A program made the position numbers and the translations under genes. From positions 18,771,804 through 18,835,803 of the forward strand of contig OY804579.1 of NCBI GenBank assembly GCA_963680875.1: a stretch of 64,000 nt of DNA, in the 5' to 3' direction. Under the pieces are notes generated by a model. It saw only the letters and a list, made by a program, of their open reading frames with translations. It was not told where the DNA came from and did not search any database. The DNA comes from Bathymodiolus brooksi. Lineage: Eukaryota > Mollusca > Bivalvia > Mytilida > Modiolidae. Numbering within the stretch: position 1 is the stretch's first letter; each line of letters begins with the position of its first letter. Positions 38,365 through 49,298 of this stretch are shown in pieces.

Positions 38365-38469
38365 TTGTGTCGCTACCGCCATTTGATTTGTGGCGGTGAT
38401 CGAACTCAGTTCCCATCATACAGCAACTGGGAACGTGCGTTTGACCATGTGGCGAAAATAGCGACACAA
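38365..38469 (-). repeat. Cloverleaf-like structured element (tRNA-derived SINE head?)
   Basis: An 11-bp perfect closing stem (TTGTGTCGCTA at 38,365-38,375 with TAGCGACACAA at 38,459-38,469) encloses a CCGCCA/TGGCGG hairpin and a GTTCCCA/TGGGAAC hairpin. On the minus strand GAGTTCGATCACCG resembles a Pol III B box. The fold looks tRNA-like, but the putative T loop lacks TTCRA, so it is not a normal tRNA. It lies inside a 168-codon open frame that I do not accept as a gene. Confidence 0.5.
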
Positions 38470-38470
38470 A

Positions 38471-39852
38471 GTATTCACATTATGTTGTGTTATTTTAATG
38501 GATTTGTTTATAGGCTGAGCTTCTGTTCCCAGGGTCAGCATTTTGATATTTTCATGGATAATGTGGATATGGTTTATATGAACATTATGATTTGTTGGAA
38601 TATTATAATGGTTATGTGTATATATTTCGGGCCTGCCATTGACGTTTGCCGGCGGCCCATTATCTCCAAGCCGTGGCCGTACAATTTGTACAATTTGCCA
38701 TTACAAAACAATCAATTAAAGCTTATTGTTTATTATTTGTCTATTTTTATACTGCCCCGAATAATCTTGGATAACAAGCTGAGTTATCGCCCTTTGATTA
38801 ACTCTTCAGTATTTTTTTTGTATTAATAATGAATAAATACACATACAAACATAAATTTCACATTTGTTCATTATTTCTGTGTTTATTTAAATATTTGTGT
38901 AAGATTCAATTCGTTTTTGGGGTGCTTTTGGGGTGTTTTTGTGTGTTTTGGGGTGTTTTTGGGTAAATCTACGGACCCCACCAATCCGTTAAACAGGAAT
39001 TCGAAAATCAAGGGACACGTATAATAAATCCGTTACACATAAAACTAAAAAGAACAGACAACACCAACTTCACTAAAAACCGGGAGTGACTTCAGGTGCT
39101 CCGGAAGAGTTGGCAAGTCCTGCCTTGTTAACAACACCCGTCTCCGGCGTAACATGACGACACGAACATCGATATCGTTTTAACACGGATATATATATTA
39201 ACCTAACTGCTATTAGCTCATTTGTTCACGACACAGGTACTTGGGGTCAACACCTCTCCTTTTTGCTCAAAGCGACACCATGGATTGTATCATTATGTTA
39301 ATTTTCTCCCTTTTTCAGCTAAAAATATGCGAAACTGGTCAAATTAGAGCTCTCATATTACATGTATATAGGATGGGGCTATTTCAAACAGTTATTAATG
39401 ATTTAATATATTTTCAGATTCAGACGCTATCAAATGTTAATCTCGACAAAACCTGTCCTTTTGAGAAACCTGCCATGTTAAGCCCACTGTCTTGAGGGGT
39501 CTAGCTAGCCTAATGAGGGGTCGAGCTAGGGTAACAAGGAGAGGGAACAAATACATGCATACGTTTAGCGATACATTCAGCAAAAATGAAGCCAAATGGT
39601 AGCAACATTATATAGACGCACGTCCCATCGGTAAATGCAAGCATTTTCACATTTGCATTGAAATCAGAAATTGAAATTCGACGGATTGACCGCAGACCCC
39701 CTCTGGATCCGCTACTTTAAACCAAAAACATGGATTGTTTACTTGCCAATTCAATAAAGGTGTTGCTATTTATGACTAATTCCTTGATTAGGCATTCGAA
39801 GTAATATGATTTACATACAAACACGAGAAACAAACCGTTTCGTTTCGTTTTG
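38471..39852. other. No gene recognised
   Basis: Intergenic DNA. About 39,085-39,165 carries a dispersed bivalve-type repeat (CAGGTGCTCCGGAAGAG). A G/T-rich stretch with repeated TTTTGGGGTG is at about 38,918-38,965. Confidence 0.5.
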
Positions 39853-40009
39853 TTCCTTGTAATAGTAGTCCCCATTCCTAACTGACCCAAATGGTAATTA
39901 AACATGCATGTACACATGTATGTACCACCTGAGCGTACGATGTTTCTATTTCCCAACTAACTGACATCCTGAAGACTTCCATAAAGACGGGGACTACTAT
40001 TACAAGGAA
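39853..40009. mobile_element. Small MITE-like element with 21-bp terminal inverted repeats
   Basis: TTCCTTGTAATAGTAGTCCC C at the left is matched perfectly by its reverse complement at the right end, about 155 bp apart. No coding capacity. Flanks show no obvious target duplication. Confidence 0.65.
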
Positions 40010-40089
40010 ATAAACTAAACCAGAAAAGGAAACTAATAGTAAAAATGGTAATACAATGTAGCATTTAGTCCCCCACCGTGACGAACTGT

Positions 40090-40171
40090 CATGTCGGACT
40101 AATGGGTTTTCGGACTAATGGGCTGTCGGATTAATGGGTTGTCGGACTAATGGGCCGTCGGACTACCGGAT
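40090..40171 (+). repeat. Short tandem repeat, about 16 bp x 5
   Basis: The unit CGGACTAATGGGCTGT is repeated five times with small changes, between two unassigned stretches. Confidence 0.85.
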
Positions 40172-40740
40172 CCTCCCCCATTTTCCTTACCTTTATCTAT
40201 CCCAAAATGTAAAAATTCATGATGTACCTTATTCATTGAAGAGTCCAAGGAATTCCGAATGCAAACTGGCACACATATATGGTATGAATAAAGGAAAGGT
40301 TTTTATGTCATGTGTATTATATACAAATGGATATGTGAACGTAAATGAATGAATGCTCTTTCAATTTTAGCAGTTGTCATTAAATAATTTACACTAGAAA
40401 GGTTATTATGATGTCGTTCGAAATTGTGTCCGGATCTAGGCCACAGAGTGACTAGAACGGGGTCTTGAAAATCTGTTTAAAACCCGTAACAATGCATTGA
40501 ATAATTGATGGGCTATGATTCAAAAGGAATATTGGTATTTAATCTGAAATATGAACATGCAATCGGCTTCATCAATTTGGTCAAATTTATTATCAAATGC
40601 CACGGTCAATATCATCGAAATTGTTCGTAATTGCGTCCGGTGATGCTAACGTGTACGGATCATCGTATTATTGAAATTTGAGGACTTCGTCCTTCACACA
40701 GGTTGCCTTTGTCTCATATTATTATTTAAAGGTTTGCCAA
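40172..40740. other. No gene recognised
   Basis: Upstream of Rac copy B; homology with copy A begins near 40,750. I cannot identify a core promoter. Confidence 0.4.
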
Positions 40741-41845
40741 GTTATATATCACGTAGTCACATCCGGGTATATATAAAGTTATTTGTACGATGTTGCATTT
40801 ATTTGACGACCTATGATTGGATAAAATCATTCCTAAAAATAACGATAGAAAGGAATAGATAAAGTTATTTATAGAAATTTGCAATTGTTTAAATATAGAA
40901 ATAAAATATTGTTGGTATTTAAACGTGCATAGATTTAAAAAATGTCAATAATAGAAAATAAAATGCAGTCAATTAAACTTGTTGTGGTTGGGGATGGGTA
41001 AGTTGGTTATAATATCATAAAGGAAACTATGTATTAATTATTTTAATTATGTTTTATTACATGATATCTTCAGATAATTTTGAGAAAAATCTTGAAATGA
41101 GTAGTCAATTTTGATTATTATACTTTCTTCATTATTTTTACATTTGACCATTTACATGTAATAGTTTTGTATTATTAGAATGCACCACATTCAAATGCAA
41201 GAGCAATTGTTTGAGTTATTAACAATTATATATATTAATGTGATCTAACTTTGTCAAATAGTTGTCTAATCGTTAGATTGGTCGTTTCGGGTACGGCAGT
41301 CCGTCTGTTGAGTCATGTCCGACATGTCTACCCACAGACTGTTGGTTCAGTGAGCAAGCACTATAAAATCTAACTAAGCGTCCCGTGAATGATTGGATTT
41401 GAACATTTAAATAGGTGTATATGATATTAAACAAATTTTGACTTCCAGTGTCTTCAAAGAACTCTTTCAAAAAGTACATTAAAAATACTTGCATATGTAT
41501 TTTGCTTATGTCTTATGCAATATTTATTTTCAGTGCTGTGGGGAAAACATGCATTCTGATGAGCTATGCTACTAACTCACTTCCAGAAGATTACGTACCA
41601 ACAATGTAAGATCATCCTTTTATTTCTTAGAGAAAAAAGAGAGCACCCCCCTCTTTAAGTTTAATTGTTCTTTTTGCACACTTAAAATGTCACAATTTAG
41701 TACATGTAAAACGATTATTTCAGACCATTCGTACATATACAATTTGATATAAAATACTGATGTAAATAATAGCAGTAAAGTGTAAATTTAGACTTTTTGA
41801 AAACTTAAAAACGGGTTAAAAATAAAAACGTAGATATCTAATTTA

Positions 41846-41889
41846 GTGCGCACGACGCGTTTCTGGAATAACCTTCATCAGGTACGCTC
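41846..41889 (-). ncRNA. Hammerhead-ribozyme-like motif (Rac copy B, intron 2, antisense)
   Basis: On the minus strand: GCGUAC, CUGAUGA, a GG-UUAUU-CC stem II flanked by A on each side, GAAAC, GC, GUC, then GUGCGC. GCGUAC pairs with GUGCGC (6 bp), the core CUGAUGA...GAAA is complete, and GUC precedes the expected cleavage site. Stem III is minimal (AC/GU with a 2-nt loop), as in the small hammerhead variants of Penelope-like elements that need dimers. The motif is about 240 bp downstream of exon 2 on the opposite strand. Fold inferred by eye; activity untested. Confidence 0.65.
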
Positions 41890-42584
41890 AAAGTCGAAAG
41901 GTTGGAAAACCAAATAAAACTAGTGACAAAAAACTGAAATAAAACACTCAATACATGGAGGTTAAATTATATACATGTATTTATGATTTTATTACAATAA
42001 TATTTGTACATAATCATCAGCAACTGCGTACGTCATACAATGACAATCCTTCACAAACATATAAAACTGTCGCACAGCATATCGTAACAATGGTTTGGTT
42101 AAATTTATGATTTATTATTGCATTTGAGTAAATAAACCATTATTGAGCCCAATAAAATATACACAGATTAAGGTTACAAACAAAATCGACTACTGGTATT
42201 AAAATCTCACACTCAAAGCCACTCTTACCTAGAAGTGCAGCAAAACACAAAACATCTCCTGACTCTGTATTAATTTATGTTAATTGATTGGATGGTGCCC
42301 TAACGCCAACTTTATCAGGGGATTTTTCCAGCTATGTTATGGCGTCTTATTTTATGTAAATATGGTAGCTTTATTATATAACAGGGATTAATATTTGTCC
42401 CATGCTTTAGAAAGAGGAAAACCAAATTGGATAGTTGTATACAATATAAATAAAGCTAACATACGACAGCTTCAACTGTACGTTTTGTTTTTAGGACATT
42501 ATAGTTCACATCTAGGTTAAAAGAGAATTTTAATTAAACCGGGAAGCAATGATATCGATCTTATAAACAATTTCTACATTAGGG

Positions 42585-42836
42585 TTAACATTATGGTGTT
42601 TAACGCCACTTTCAACAATATTTCAGTTATACCGTGGCAGTCAGTTTTATTGTTGGAGGAACGTACACGGAGAAAACCATCGACCTGCTGCAAGTCACTG
42701 ACAAACTGTATCACATAATGTTGCATAGAGCACACCTCGTCTAAGCGGGATTCGAACTCGTAATGTTAGTGGTGATAGGTACTGATTGCTATTAGGTAGT
42801 TGCAAATCCAACTACCATGCGATCACGATCACGACG
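42585..42836 (-). mobile_element. tRNA-derived SINE (Rac intron 2, copy B)
   Basis: Orthologous to 2,011-2,270 and 57,302-57,553: same position just upstream of exon 3, with GCATGGTAGTTGG and AGTTCGAATCCC boxes on the minus strand. Confidence 0.78.
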
Positions 42837-43515
42837 GCCTCTTTTCTATATTAAAGCTATAGCGAAGTATAATGTATTATGTTTCAGATTTGACAACTAT
42901 CAGGTAAATGTTAAAATGTTTGACAGATACATCAACCTGGGTCTATGGGACACGTTGGTCAGGAAGACTATGATAGAATCCGTCCATTGTCATATCCACT
43001 AACAGTAAGATTGTCTGATATATAATACTGAAGAGATTGGTTCAATATATGACTCAAGTGAGATCTGAAAACCGTAACGCTTTATCGGTGACAAGTGTCG
43101 TAGTAGCTACATTATGAAAGAAAAGTTTAAACAGTAATGGTCAACAATTCCACCAATGTTAACAAAACGAACAACCACCATTCAACTAAAAAAATTACCA
43201 CAAAAAACACCACCACGCAAGGCATTTGGAATCCAGATTATGGATTTGGATATACACAGACATGTGGCGGGATTAAGCTAGTTAATAGAAACCCATCCCC
43301 TCTCCCCTTGATAAGGGTCTTCGACGGCAATAATATTCTTACTGAGAATAGATAATAGATGAAAATAATAGTAATAATGATGTAAATAAAACAAAGTACA
43401 ATAATATAATCATGAAATAATCCAAAATAATCAAGGCGGTAAATAGAAGAAGAAGAAAGAAGAAAACAATGCAATAGGGGAGAGATACAAATGTATGATG
43501 TAAGGAAAGTTTGAA

Positions 43516-43680
43516 GATACCAAAGAGGTAATCAGAAGCCGTAAATCGTAGAAGGACAGGCAATACAATGGCCACAAGATACCAAAGTGGTAATCAGAAG
43601 CCGTAAATCGAAGAATGACAGACAATACAATGGCCACAAGATACCAAAGTGGTAATCGGAAGCTGGTATACACACAAAAA
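43516..43680 (+). repeat. 62-bp tandem repeat, 2.5 copies (copy B intron 3)
   Basis: Units start GATACCAAAG at 43,516, 43,578 and 43,640. Copies C and D have a single copy of this dispersed sequence, so the expansion is specific to this arm. Confidence 0.85.
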
Positions 43681-43834
43681 GGTGGCCCAGCAACTTTACT
43701 CATTGAGAAATTGTAACCAATTCATTCTTTTTTTCAGGAAGTATTTCTTCTGTGTTTTTCGCTGGAGAGTCCAACAAGTTTTCAGAATATAGAACATAAA
43801 GTAAGTATAACAAACGACAGCTATCCCCAGTGAT

Positions 43835-44005
43835 GAACATTGAACAATAGGTATCCATCAGTCCTGAACATTGAATAACAGGTATCCCTCAGTCCTGGAA
43901 ATTGAACAACAGGTATCCCTCAGTCCTGGTAATTGAACAACAGGTATCCCTCTGTCCTGGAAATTGAACTAATCTATTATGGAATAACCTCCATCATGTG
44001 CGCTC
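43835..44005 (-). repeat. 31-bp array and degenerate hammerhead-like sequence (copy B intron 4)
   Basis: About four units of the 31-bp repeat (43,835-43,970), then TGGAATAACCTCCATCATG / TGCGCTC at 43,980-44,005, which on the minus strand is the degenerate hammerhead-like sequence also found in copies C and D. Confidence 0.8.
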
Positions 44006-44029
44006 ATAATCAGAAGATTGGAAAGTTAA

Positions 44030-45395
44030 ATAATTTAAAGCAAGTAAACCAAAGGGTGATAGCCACAATCAGTTAGGACCACAACCAAAGGGTCTAAACA
44101 ATGATAGCCACTATCAGTTAAGACCACAACCAAAGGGTCTAAACAATGATAGCCACAATCAGTTAGGACCACAACCAAAGGGTCTAAACAATGATAGCCA
44201 CTATCAGTTAAGACCACAACCAAAGGGTCTAAACAATGATAGCCACAATCAGTTAAGACCACAACCAAAGGGTCTAAACAATGATAGCCACAATCAGCTA
44301 AGACCACAACCAAAGGGTCTAAACAATGATAGCCACTATCAGTTAAGACCACAACCAAAGGGTCTAAACAATGATAGCCACAATCAGTTAGGACCACAAC
44401 CAAAGGGTCTAAACAATGATAGCCACTATCAGTTAAGACCACAACCAAAGGGTCTAAACAATGATAGCCACAATCAGTTAAGACCACAACCAAAGGGTCT
44501 AAACAATGATAGCCACTATCAGTTAAGACCACAACCAAAGGGTCTAAACAATGATAGCCACAATCAGTTAAGACCACAACCAAAGGGTCTAAACAATGAT
44601 AGCCACTATCAGTTAAGACCACAACCAAAGGGTCTAAACAATGATAGCCACAATCAGTTAGGACCACAACCAAAGGGTCTAAACAATAATAGCCACAATC
44701 AGTTAGGACCACAACCAAAGGGTCTAAACAATGATAGCCACTATCAGTTAAGACCACAACCAAAGGGTCTAAACAATGATAGCCACAATCAGTTAAGACC
44801 ACAACCAAAGGGTCTAAACAATGATAGCCACTATCAGTTAAGACCACAACCAAAGGGTCTAAACAATGATAGCCACAATCAGTTAAGACCACAACCAAAG
44901 GGTCTAAACAATAATAGCCACAATCATCTAAGACCACAACCAAAGCGTCTAAGCAATGATAGCAACAATCAGTTAAGACTACATATGTCTATGGGAGATG
45001 TAAACCAAAGGGTCTAAGCAATGTTAGCCACAATCAGTTAAGACCACATATGTCCATGGGAGATGTAAACCAAAGGGTATAAACAATGTTAGCCACAATC
45101 AGTTAAGACCACATATGTCCATGGGAGATGTAAACCAAAGGGTCTAAGCAATGTTAGCCACAATCAGTTAAGACCATATATCTCCATGGGAGATGTAAAC
45201 CAACGGGTCTAAGCAATGATAGCCACAATCAGTTAAGACCACATATGTCCATGGGAGGTGTAAACCAAAGGGTCTAAACAATGATAGCCACAATCAGTTA
45301 AGACCACATATGTCCATGTGAGGTGTAAATCAAAGGGTCCAAACAATGATAGCCACAATCAGTTAAGACCACATATGTCCATGGGAGGAGAACTT
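44030..45395 (-). repeat. 45-bp / 65-bp tandem array with a 90-bp dimer (copy B intron 4)
   Basis: About twenty 45-bp units (44,030-44,945) followed by about seven 65-bp units (44,945-45,395). Most 45-bp units alternate CAATCAG and CTATCAG, giving a 90-bp dimeric higher-order repeat that reads [10 protein letters not shown] / [10 protein letters not shown]. The result is a 302-codon open frame antisense to the Rac gene. Copies C and D show no such alternation. I treat it as non-coding. Confidence 0.92.
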
Positions 45396-45719
45396 TAGTT
45401 TTATTAATAATTACATTATTAAAGAACTGTAAATATCAATAATACATATATCTAATATAGATATAATTGTGCTTAAAATGTAAGATCAATCAATCAAGAT
45501 GTCATTGCTGTTTTGGATCCATTAAACAGATATTTTTCTTAACGCCATGATCGCTGTTAAGGCAACCTTATTCATGACTGTTTCAATAGTACATATAATA
45601 ATAGTGCAGCTGAATATTTTGTTTGTTGTTTTAATTTAAGTTGCAAATTTCCGGACGGATCAAAGACTACAAAATTGGTGTTTGTTGCTTCTCCGCTAAG
45701 CACGCAGCATTAAGGAGAA

Positions 45720-45930
45720 AGAGCAAAGACTCGGAATCAGAATAATGTGTCCGAGTGGAGCGACATGTCTACCCGTGGACTGTTGTCTCAGTGAGCTAGG
45801 ACTATGAAAATCCAACCCAGCGTGTTGATCTAGAACAATTTGGACCTCATCATCATCTCATTGAAAATTAACTTGTTCTAGCTGAAAATTTGCTGAATTG
45901 GCGTTAAACAACAATCACTCACTCACTAGA
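45720..45930. mobile_element. Second SINE-like repeat, ending in a CACTCACT tail
   Basis: The sequence ends GCGTTAAACAACAATCACTC ACTCACT, a tail typical of mollusc SINEs, and holds ACATGTCTACCCGTGGACTG. The orthologous inverted copy is at 54,392-54,600. Relics are at about 12,118-12,235, 510-600 and 41,290-41,380. Confidence 0.65.
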
Positions 45931-46502
45931 TTGCAAGTTATATATTTCATTATTTTAAATGATTTCAGTGGTATCCAGAAATTCGACATCATTGTCCAGA
46001 CACACCAACAATACTTGTAGGAATACAATGGATCTTCGTGATGATAAAGAGACAGTAAAAAGTAAACACTCTGATAAAAGACCTGCATTTGTTTCATATA
46101 ATCAAGGACTTGCAATGGCAGGCAAAATCGATGCTGTTAAGTATGTGGAATGTTCAGCAAAAACACATACAGGACTTAAGACTGTTTTTGATGAAGCAAT
46201 ACGGGCAGTGATAATTCCTCCAAAGAAGACGGGAAGTGGAAAATGTCATTTACTCTAAACTATGATACAAGACAATGGTTCCCAACCTTAACCCATGTGT
46301 TTCAATGCATCTCGTTGTGAATGTTAAGTCTTCATTGTTCTCTATGAATAATTACATTTGATGCGATGCGGTGGGAGAGGCTGTACCTTCAGGCACTGTG
46401 GTGCAATCAATGAAAACATTCCATTGGTTTATTCAGATATGACAAAATATATATAAATATTTCAATTTCCATCTTCATAATGATTTTAACGTTTAAAAAC
46501 CA

Positions 46503-46815
46503 CACTGTAAAAACAAGTGTTAATAATTCAACGCTGTTATTAACACCTTTTTGCAACACTTAATAAACATGTTAAAGTGTTATTTTGAGAATGCTAGTGT
46601 AAAAATTTTTAAACATTGGTGTTATTTTTGTTACATGTTAATGTGTTGTTTTCAAAACAGTGGTGTTAATTATGTTTAACATTAGTGTTATTTTTTAAGC
46701 ATGTTAATGCGTTAGATTATTCACACTAACATGTTTAAATTCCATGCAACACTTAATTCACACATTAACATGTTTAAAATTAATCTTGTGAACATTTTAA
46801 CGCACGTGTGAAAAA
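46503..46815. repeat. Repeat rich in ACATGTTAATGTGTT palindromes
   Basis: Starts CACTGTAAAAACAAGTGTT and repeats motifs of the type ACATGTTAAtGTGTT and TAACACC. Its mirror copy is at about 53,512-53,822. Probably a non-autonomous element. Confidence 0.6.
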
Positions 46816-47270
46816 TCTGAATGGTCTGTATATTTCCATCTGTATAGATCGCTGCAACAATAAACGATCCAAATGAGTAAATGTCCCAGTTTAATATCAC
46901 ATTAAGGGCACACTCAACTTATACTCTTTATGATAAAGTTTGCTAGTTACTTAATTAAGTAAAATCAGCGGTTCTGCAAAAGCAACTTAATTAGACAAGA
47001 TAAGAAGTTCTCCCATAAGTAACTCGGGCTGACTCTTCTACTACAATACCTTGTCACAATATAACCAACAAATGATAAAAGTGGTAGAACGACCCATCAA
47101 CATAATGATAAAAACCAAACTGATATCTTTTAAGAAAGCATTTCGAAACTCTATGGTTTATTTGATCTCCATACAGCAATACCGACTGTCAAGCACAAAA
47201 GTTTAAGGAAAAGAATGAAGACCACCGGTATAAGCTCGAATCAATATTATGTATAAACATTCGACGTTCA

Positions 47271-48093
47271 ACGTTGGGGCGGATTTTTATAAAATGAGGC
47301 GACAAAAAACAATACAATGAGGCGGTGAAAATGTATACATTGGGGTGGATGAGAAAATATAAAAAGGGGCGGTTTAAATTACTATAATTAATATTAAGCT
47401 AAGGTGTATAGCATGGCAAACAAAATTAACAAGTTGTATATGATAATACATGTATGAGATGAATCCTGCTTATAAGCGTACGCGTAACAGCAACAAATAC
47501 CAATGTTTAAGTTTAAAATTTAAAGATTTAATCAATATAATTAGCAATTGTTCAGTTATATCATGGCCTATGTATGAAATGAATTATGATTTGTACAAGA
47601 TACTCCTTTCTGCTGCATGCTTATAGCGTAGCAGCAACAAATACCAATCTTAAAGTTTAAAACTTAACGATTATTAATTCAATTAACAATTGTTCCGTTA
47701 TATTATGGTCTGTATCATAATGTATGACATAAATTATGATTTGTACAATATACTCCTTTATGCTGCATCAATATGATAGAATAAATCTTAAAATTTCATT
47801 TTATTTAATACAATAAAAATTACAGCGAAATATTAGTTTTCATTTTAAAACACATGGAACCTGGATTTGGGTTTTCACAATTTGCAAGTCCATCTGGTAT
47901 GAAGACAAATATTTATTTGAAATAAATGTGTTCAGAAGGTTATGAACCATGTGAAAAGTGTTCACATACGCACTGCTTAATTAAAAAGGTATTATTATGT
48001 TTACAAGTAATTCTAAGGTAAATTTCGCCCCATTGTATGTATTTTCCTCGCCCCATTTTATGCCTCTAATGAAACCATATTCCGCCCCAATGT
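47271..48093. mobile_element. Non-autonomous DNA element with subterminal GGGGCGG repeats (left arm)
   Basis: About 820 bp. Termini ACGTTGGGGCGGATT and its near-perfect complement AATTCCGCCCCAATGT-like at 48,079-48,093 form 15-bp inverted repeats. Four to five further GGGGCGG / GAGGCGG motifs lie within about 110 bp of the left end, and CGCCCC motifs near the right end. Two internal direct repeats (about 47,450-47,620 and 47,620-47,770) contain TGCATGCTTATAGCG. No coding sequence. Confidence 0.6.
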
Positions 48094-48443
48094 AATGTGG
48101 CCTAAACATTTATTGCTAATCATTTGACAGATTCAGATTCTAAATTTTATTTATGTCTCGCCTTTTGTACAAATAAAAGACAAACAATTACACAAAATAA
48201 TACACATAATTACAATACAAAAGCCACTTACTTTTGAGTTATGAGAGACGATTGAACACACATATATAATGATACAAATATTAAAAGGATCAGTTGTAAT
48301 TATTTACAATATAAAAACTCTGATCGCCTTCAAGGTTTTGGCGGAAATTCGTAATATTCGTTAAACTTGTAAGACATGCAGTCATGAAAAAAATCTATAA
48401 TTTTTTGTATGCATATTGTCTCTACAGGTTAGAATTTCAAAGA

Positions 48444-48740
48444 TTATTCACTTATATCTGGCTTATCAGACGATTTTGACAGCATGTCTGAAAATTTTAT
48501 AAAATTCGTACACTTCTGTTCTGTATAGGCATCACCAACAACCCAGTGTTGCATGATGCCCACCATTTGTACATACATTGTTGGGTATTCCAAATCGAAA
48601 ACATAGTATATTGCTATCAACAGTATTATACTATTTAACACTGACAAAGTTTGTCCAAACATTTGACAATTGTCACCAACCACATATTTGGGGATAACCA
48701 GTGAACTCCTAAGAATTAATGTCATATTACGAGAGCCCAT
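48444..48740 (-). CDS. Conserved 98-residue open frame (left arm), function unknown
   Basis: Starts MGSRNMTLILRSSL and ends FSDMLSKSSDKPDISE. A central hydrophobic stretch (LNSIILLIAIYYVFDL, residues about 33-48) is followed by YPTMYVQMVGIMQHWVVGDAY. The mirror copy at 51,580-51,876 is also open over 98 codons with about eight to ten substitutions. The style (hydrophobic helix, then YPxxY and a C-terminal helix) recalls the C-terminal exon of lineage-expanded animal proteins of unknown function, but I cannot name a family. It might be a last exon or transposon-derived. No start context or promoter supports it as a stand-alone gene. Confidence 0.35.
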   Translation of the reverse strand: MGSRNMTLILRSSLVIPKYVVGDNCQMFGQTLSVLNSIILLIAIYYVFDLEYPTMYVQMVGIMQHWVVGDAYTEQKCTNFIKFSDMLSKSSDKPDISE

Positions 48741-48923
48741 TGGCTACTATTCTCACCTGAAAAATATCATAAATACTGTGCATTCTTATGTACAAAATTT
48801 CGACAGATATTATATGTTTAGTCCTACACGTTGGTCTATAATGAAATAATTTGAACCTTTACAAGGATGTCTTAATGAAGCTTGAATATTGAAAAGCCTG
48901 ATCCACATGTTTACAGAGAGCAG

Positions 48924-49170
48924 TCGTGGTCGTGATCGTATGGTTGTTGGATTTATTACTACCTATGCTATCATTGCATATCACGGATAACGTTGTGAGT
49001 TTGAACTCCGCACTGGCGAGGTGTACTCGATACAACATTATGTGATAAACTTTGTGCGTGACTTGCGGTAGGTCGGTGGTTTTCTATGGATAATCCAGTT
49101 TCCTCCACCAATAAAACTGACAGCCACGGTATAGCTGAAATATTGTTGAAAGTGGCCTTAAACCCCATTT
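48924..49170 (+). mobile_element. tRNA-derived SINE (left arm)
   Basis: Head GGTCGTGATCGTATGGTTG, a diverged B box (AGTTTGAACTCCG), tail AAAGTGGCCTTAAACCCCA. Mirror copy at 51,168-51,400. Confidence 0.72.
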
Positions 49171-49298
49171 TCAAATTCAAATTCAAAGTTTTATTTAGAT
49201 TTGATACATAATATATATACAACACAAGCTCTAATGAGCATTTAAAATTGGCTAATAACCCTAACCCATATTTTTACAACAATCACTCGCTCACTCAC

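Larger units (their letters stand above)
40963..46258 (+). pseudogene. Rac-like small GTPase copy B (left palindrome arm), full exon set with two frameshifts
   Basis: Exons: 40,963-40,997 (MQSIKLVVVGDG; an in-frame upstream ATG at 40,942 would add MSIIENK), 41,534-41,605 ([15 protein letters not shown]), 42,888-43,004, 43,738-43,800 ([21 protein letters not shown]) and 45,969-46,258 ([13 protein letters not shown] to CHLL, stop). All splice sites are GT-AG, and positions match Rac genes except that the last two Rac exons are fused. Exon 3 is 117 bp against 118 in copy C, with one base lost in the DTAGQE codons (switch II). The last exon has lost one base in the GTKMDL codons (guanine specificity). 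Both breaks abolish the GTPase fold, so this is a pseudogene unless these are assembly errors. The C-terminal CHLL would direct geranylgeranylation. Confidence 0.88.

Noticed and set aside
38320..38826. 168-codon open frame
   Set aside because: It overlaps a structured SINE-like repeat, has no recognisable domain, and its composition is that of AT-rich intergenic DNA.
44035..44943. 302-codon open frame of 15-residue repeats
   Set aside because: It is a 45-bp intronic array antisense to Rac, without conservation of a start or end between copies. It is open only because the unit is a multiple of three and stop-free.
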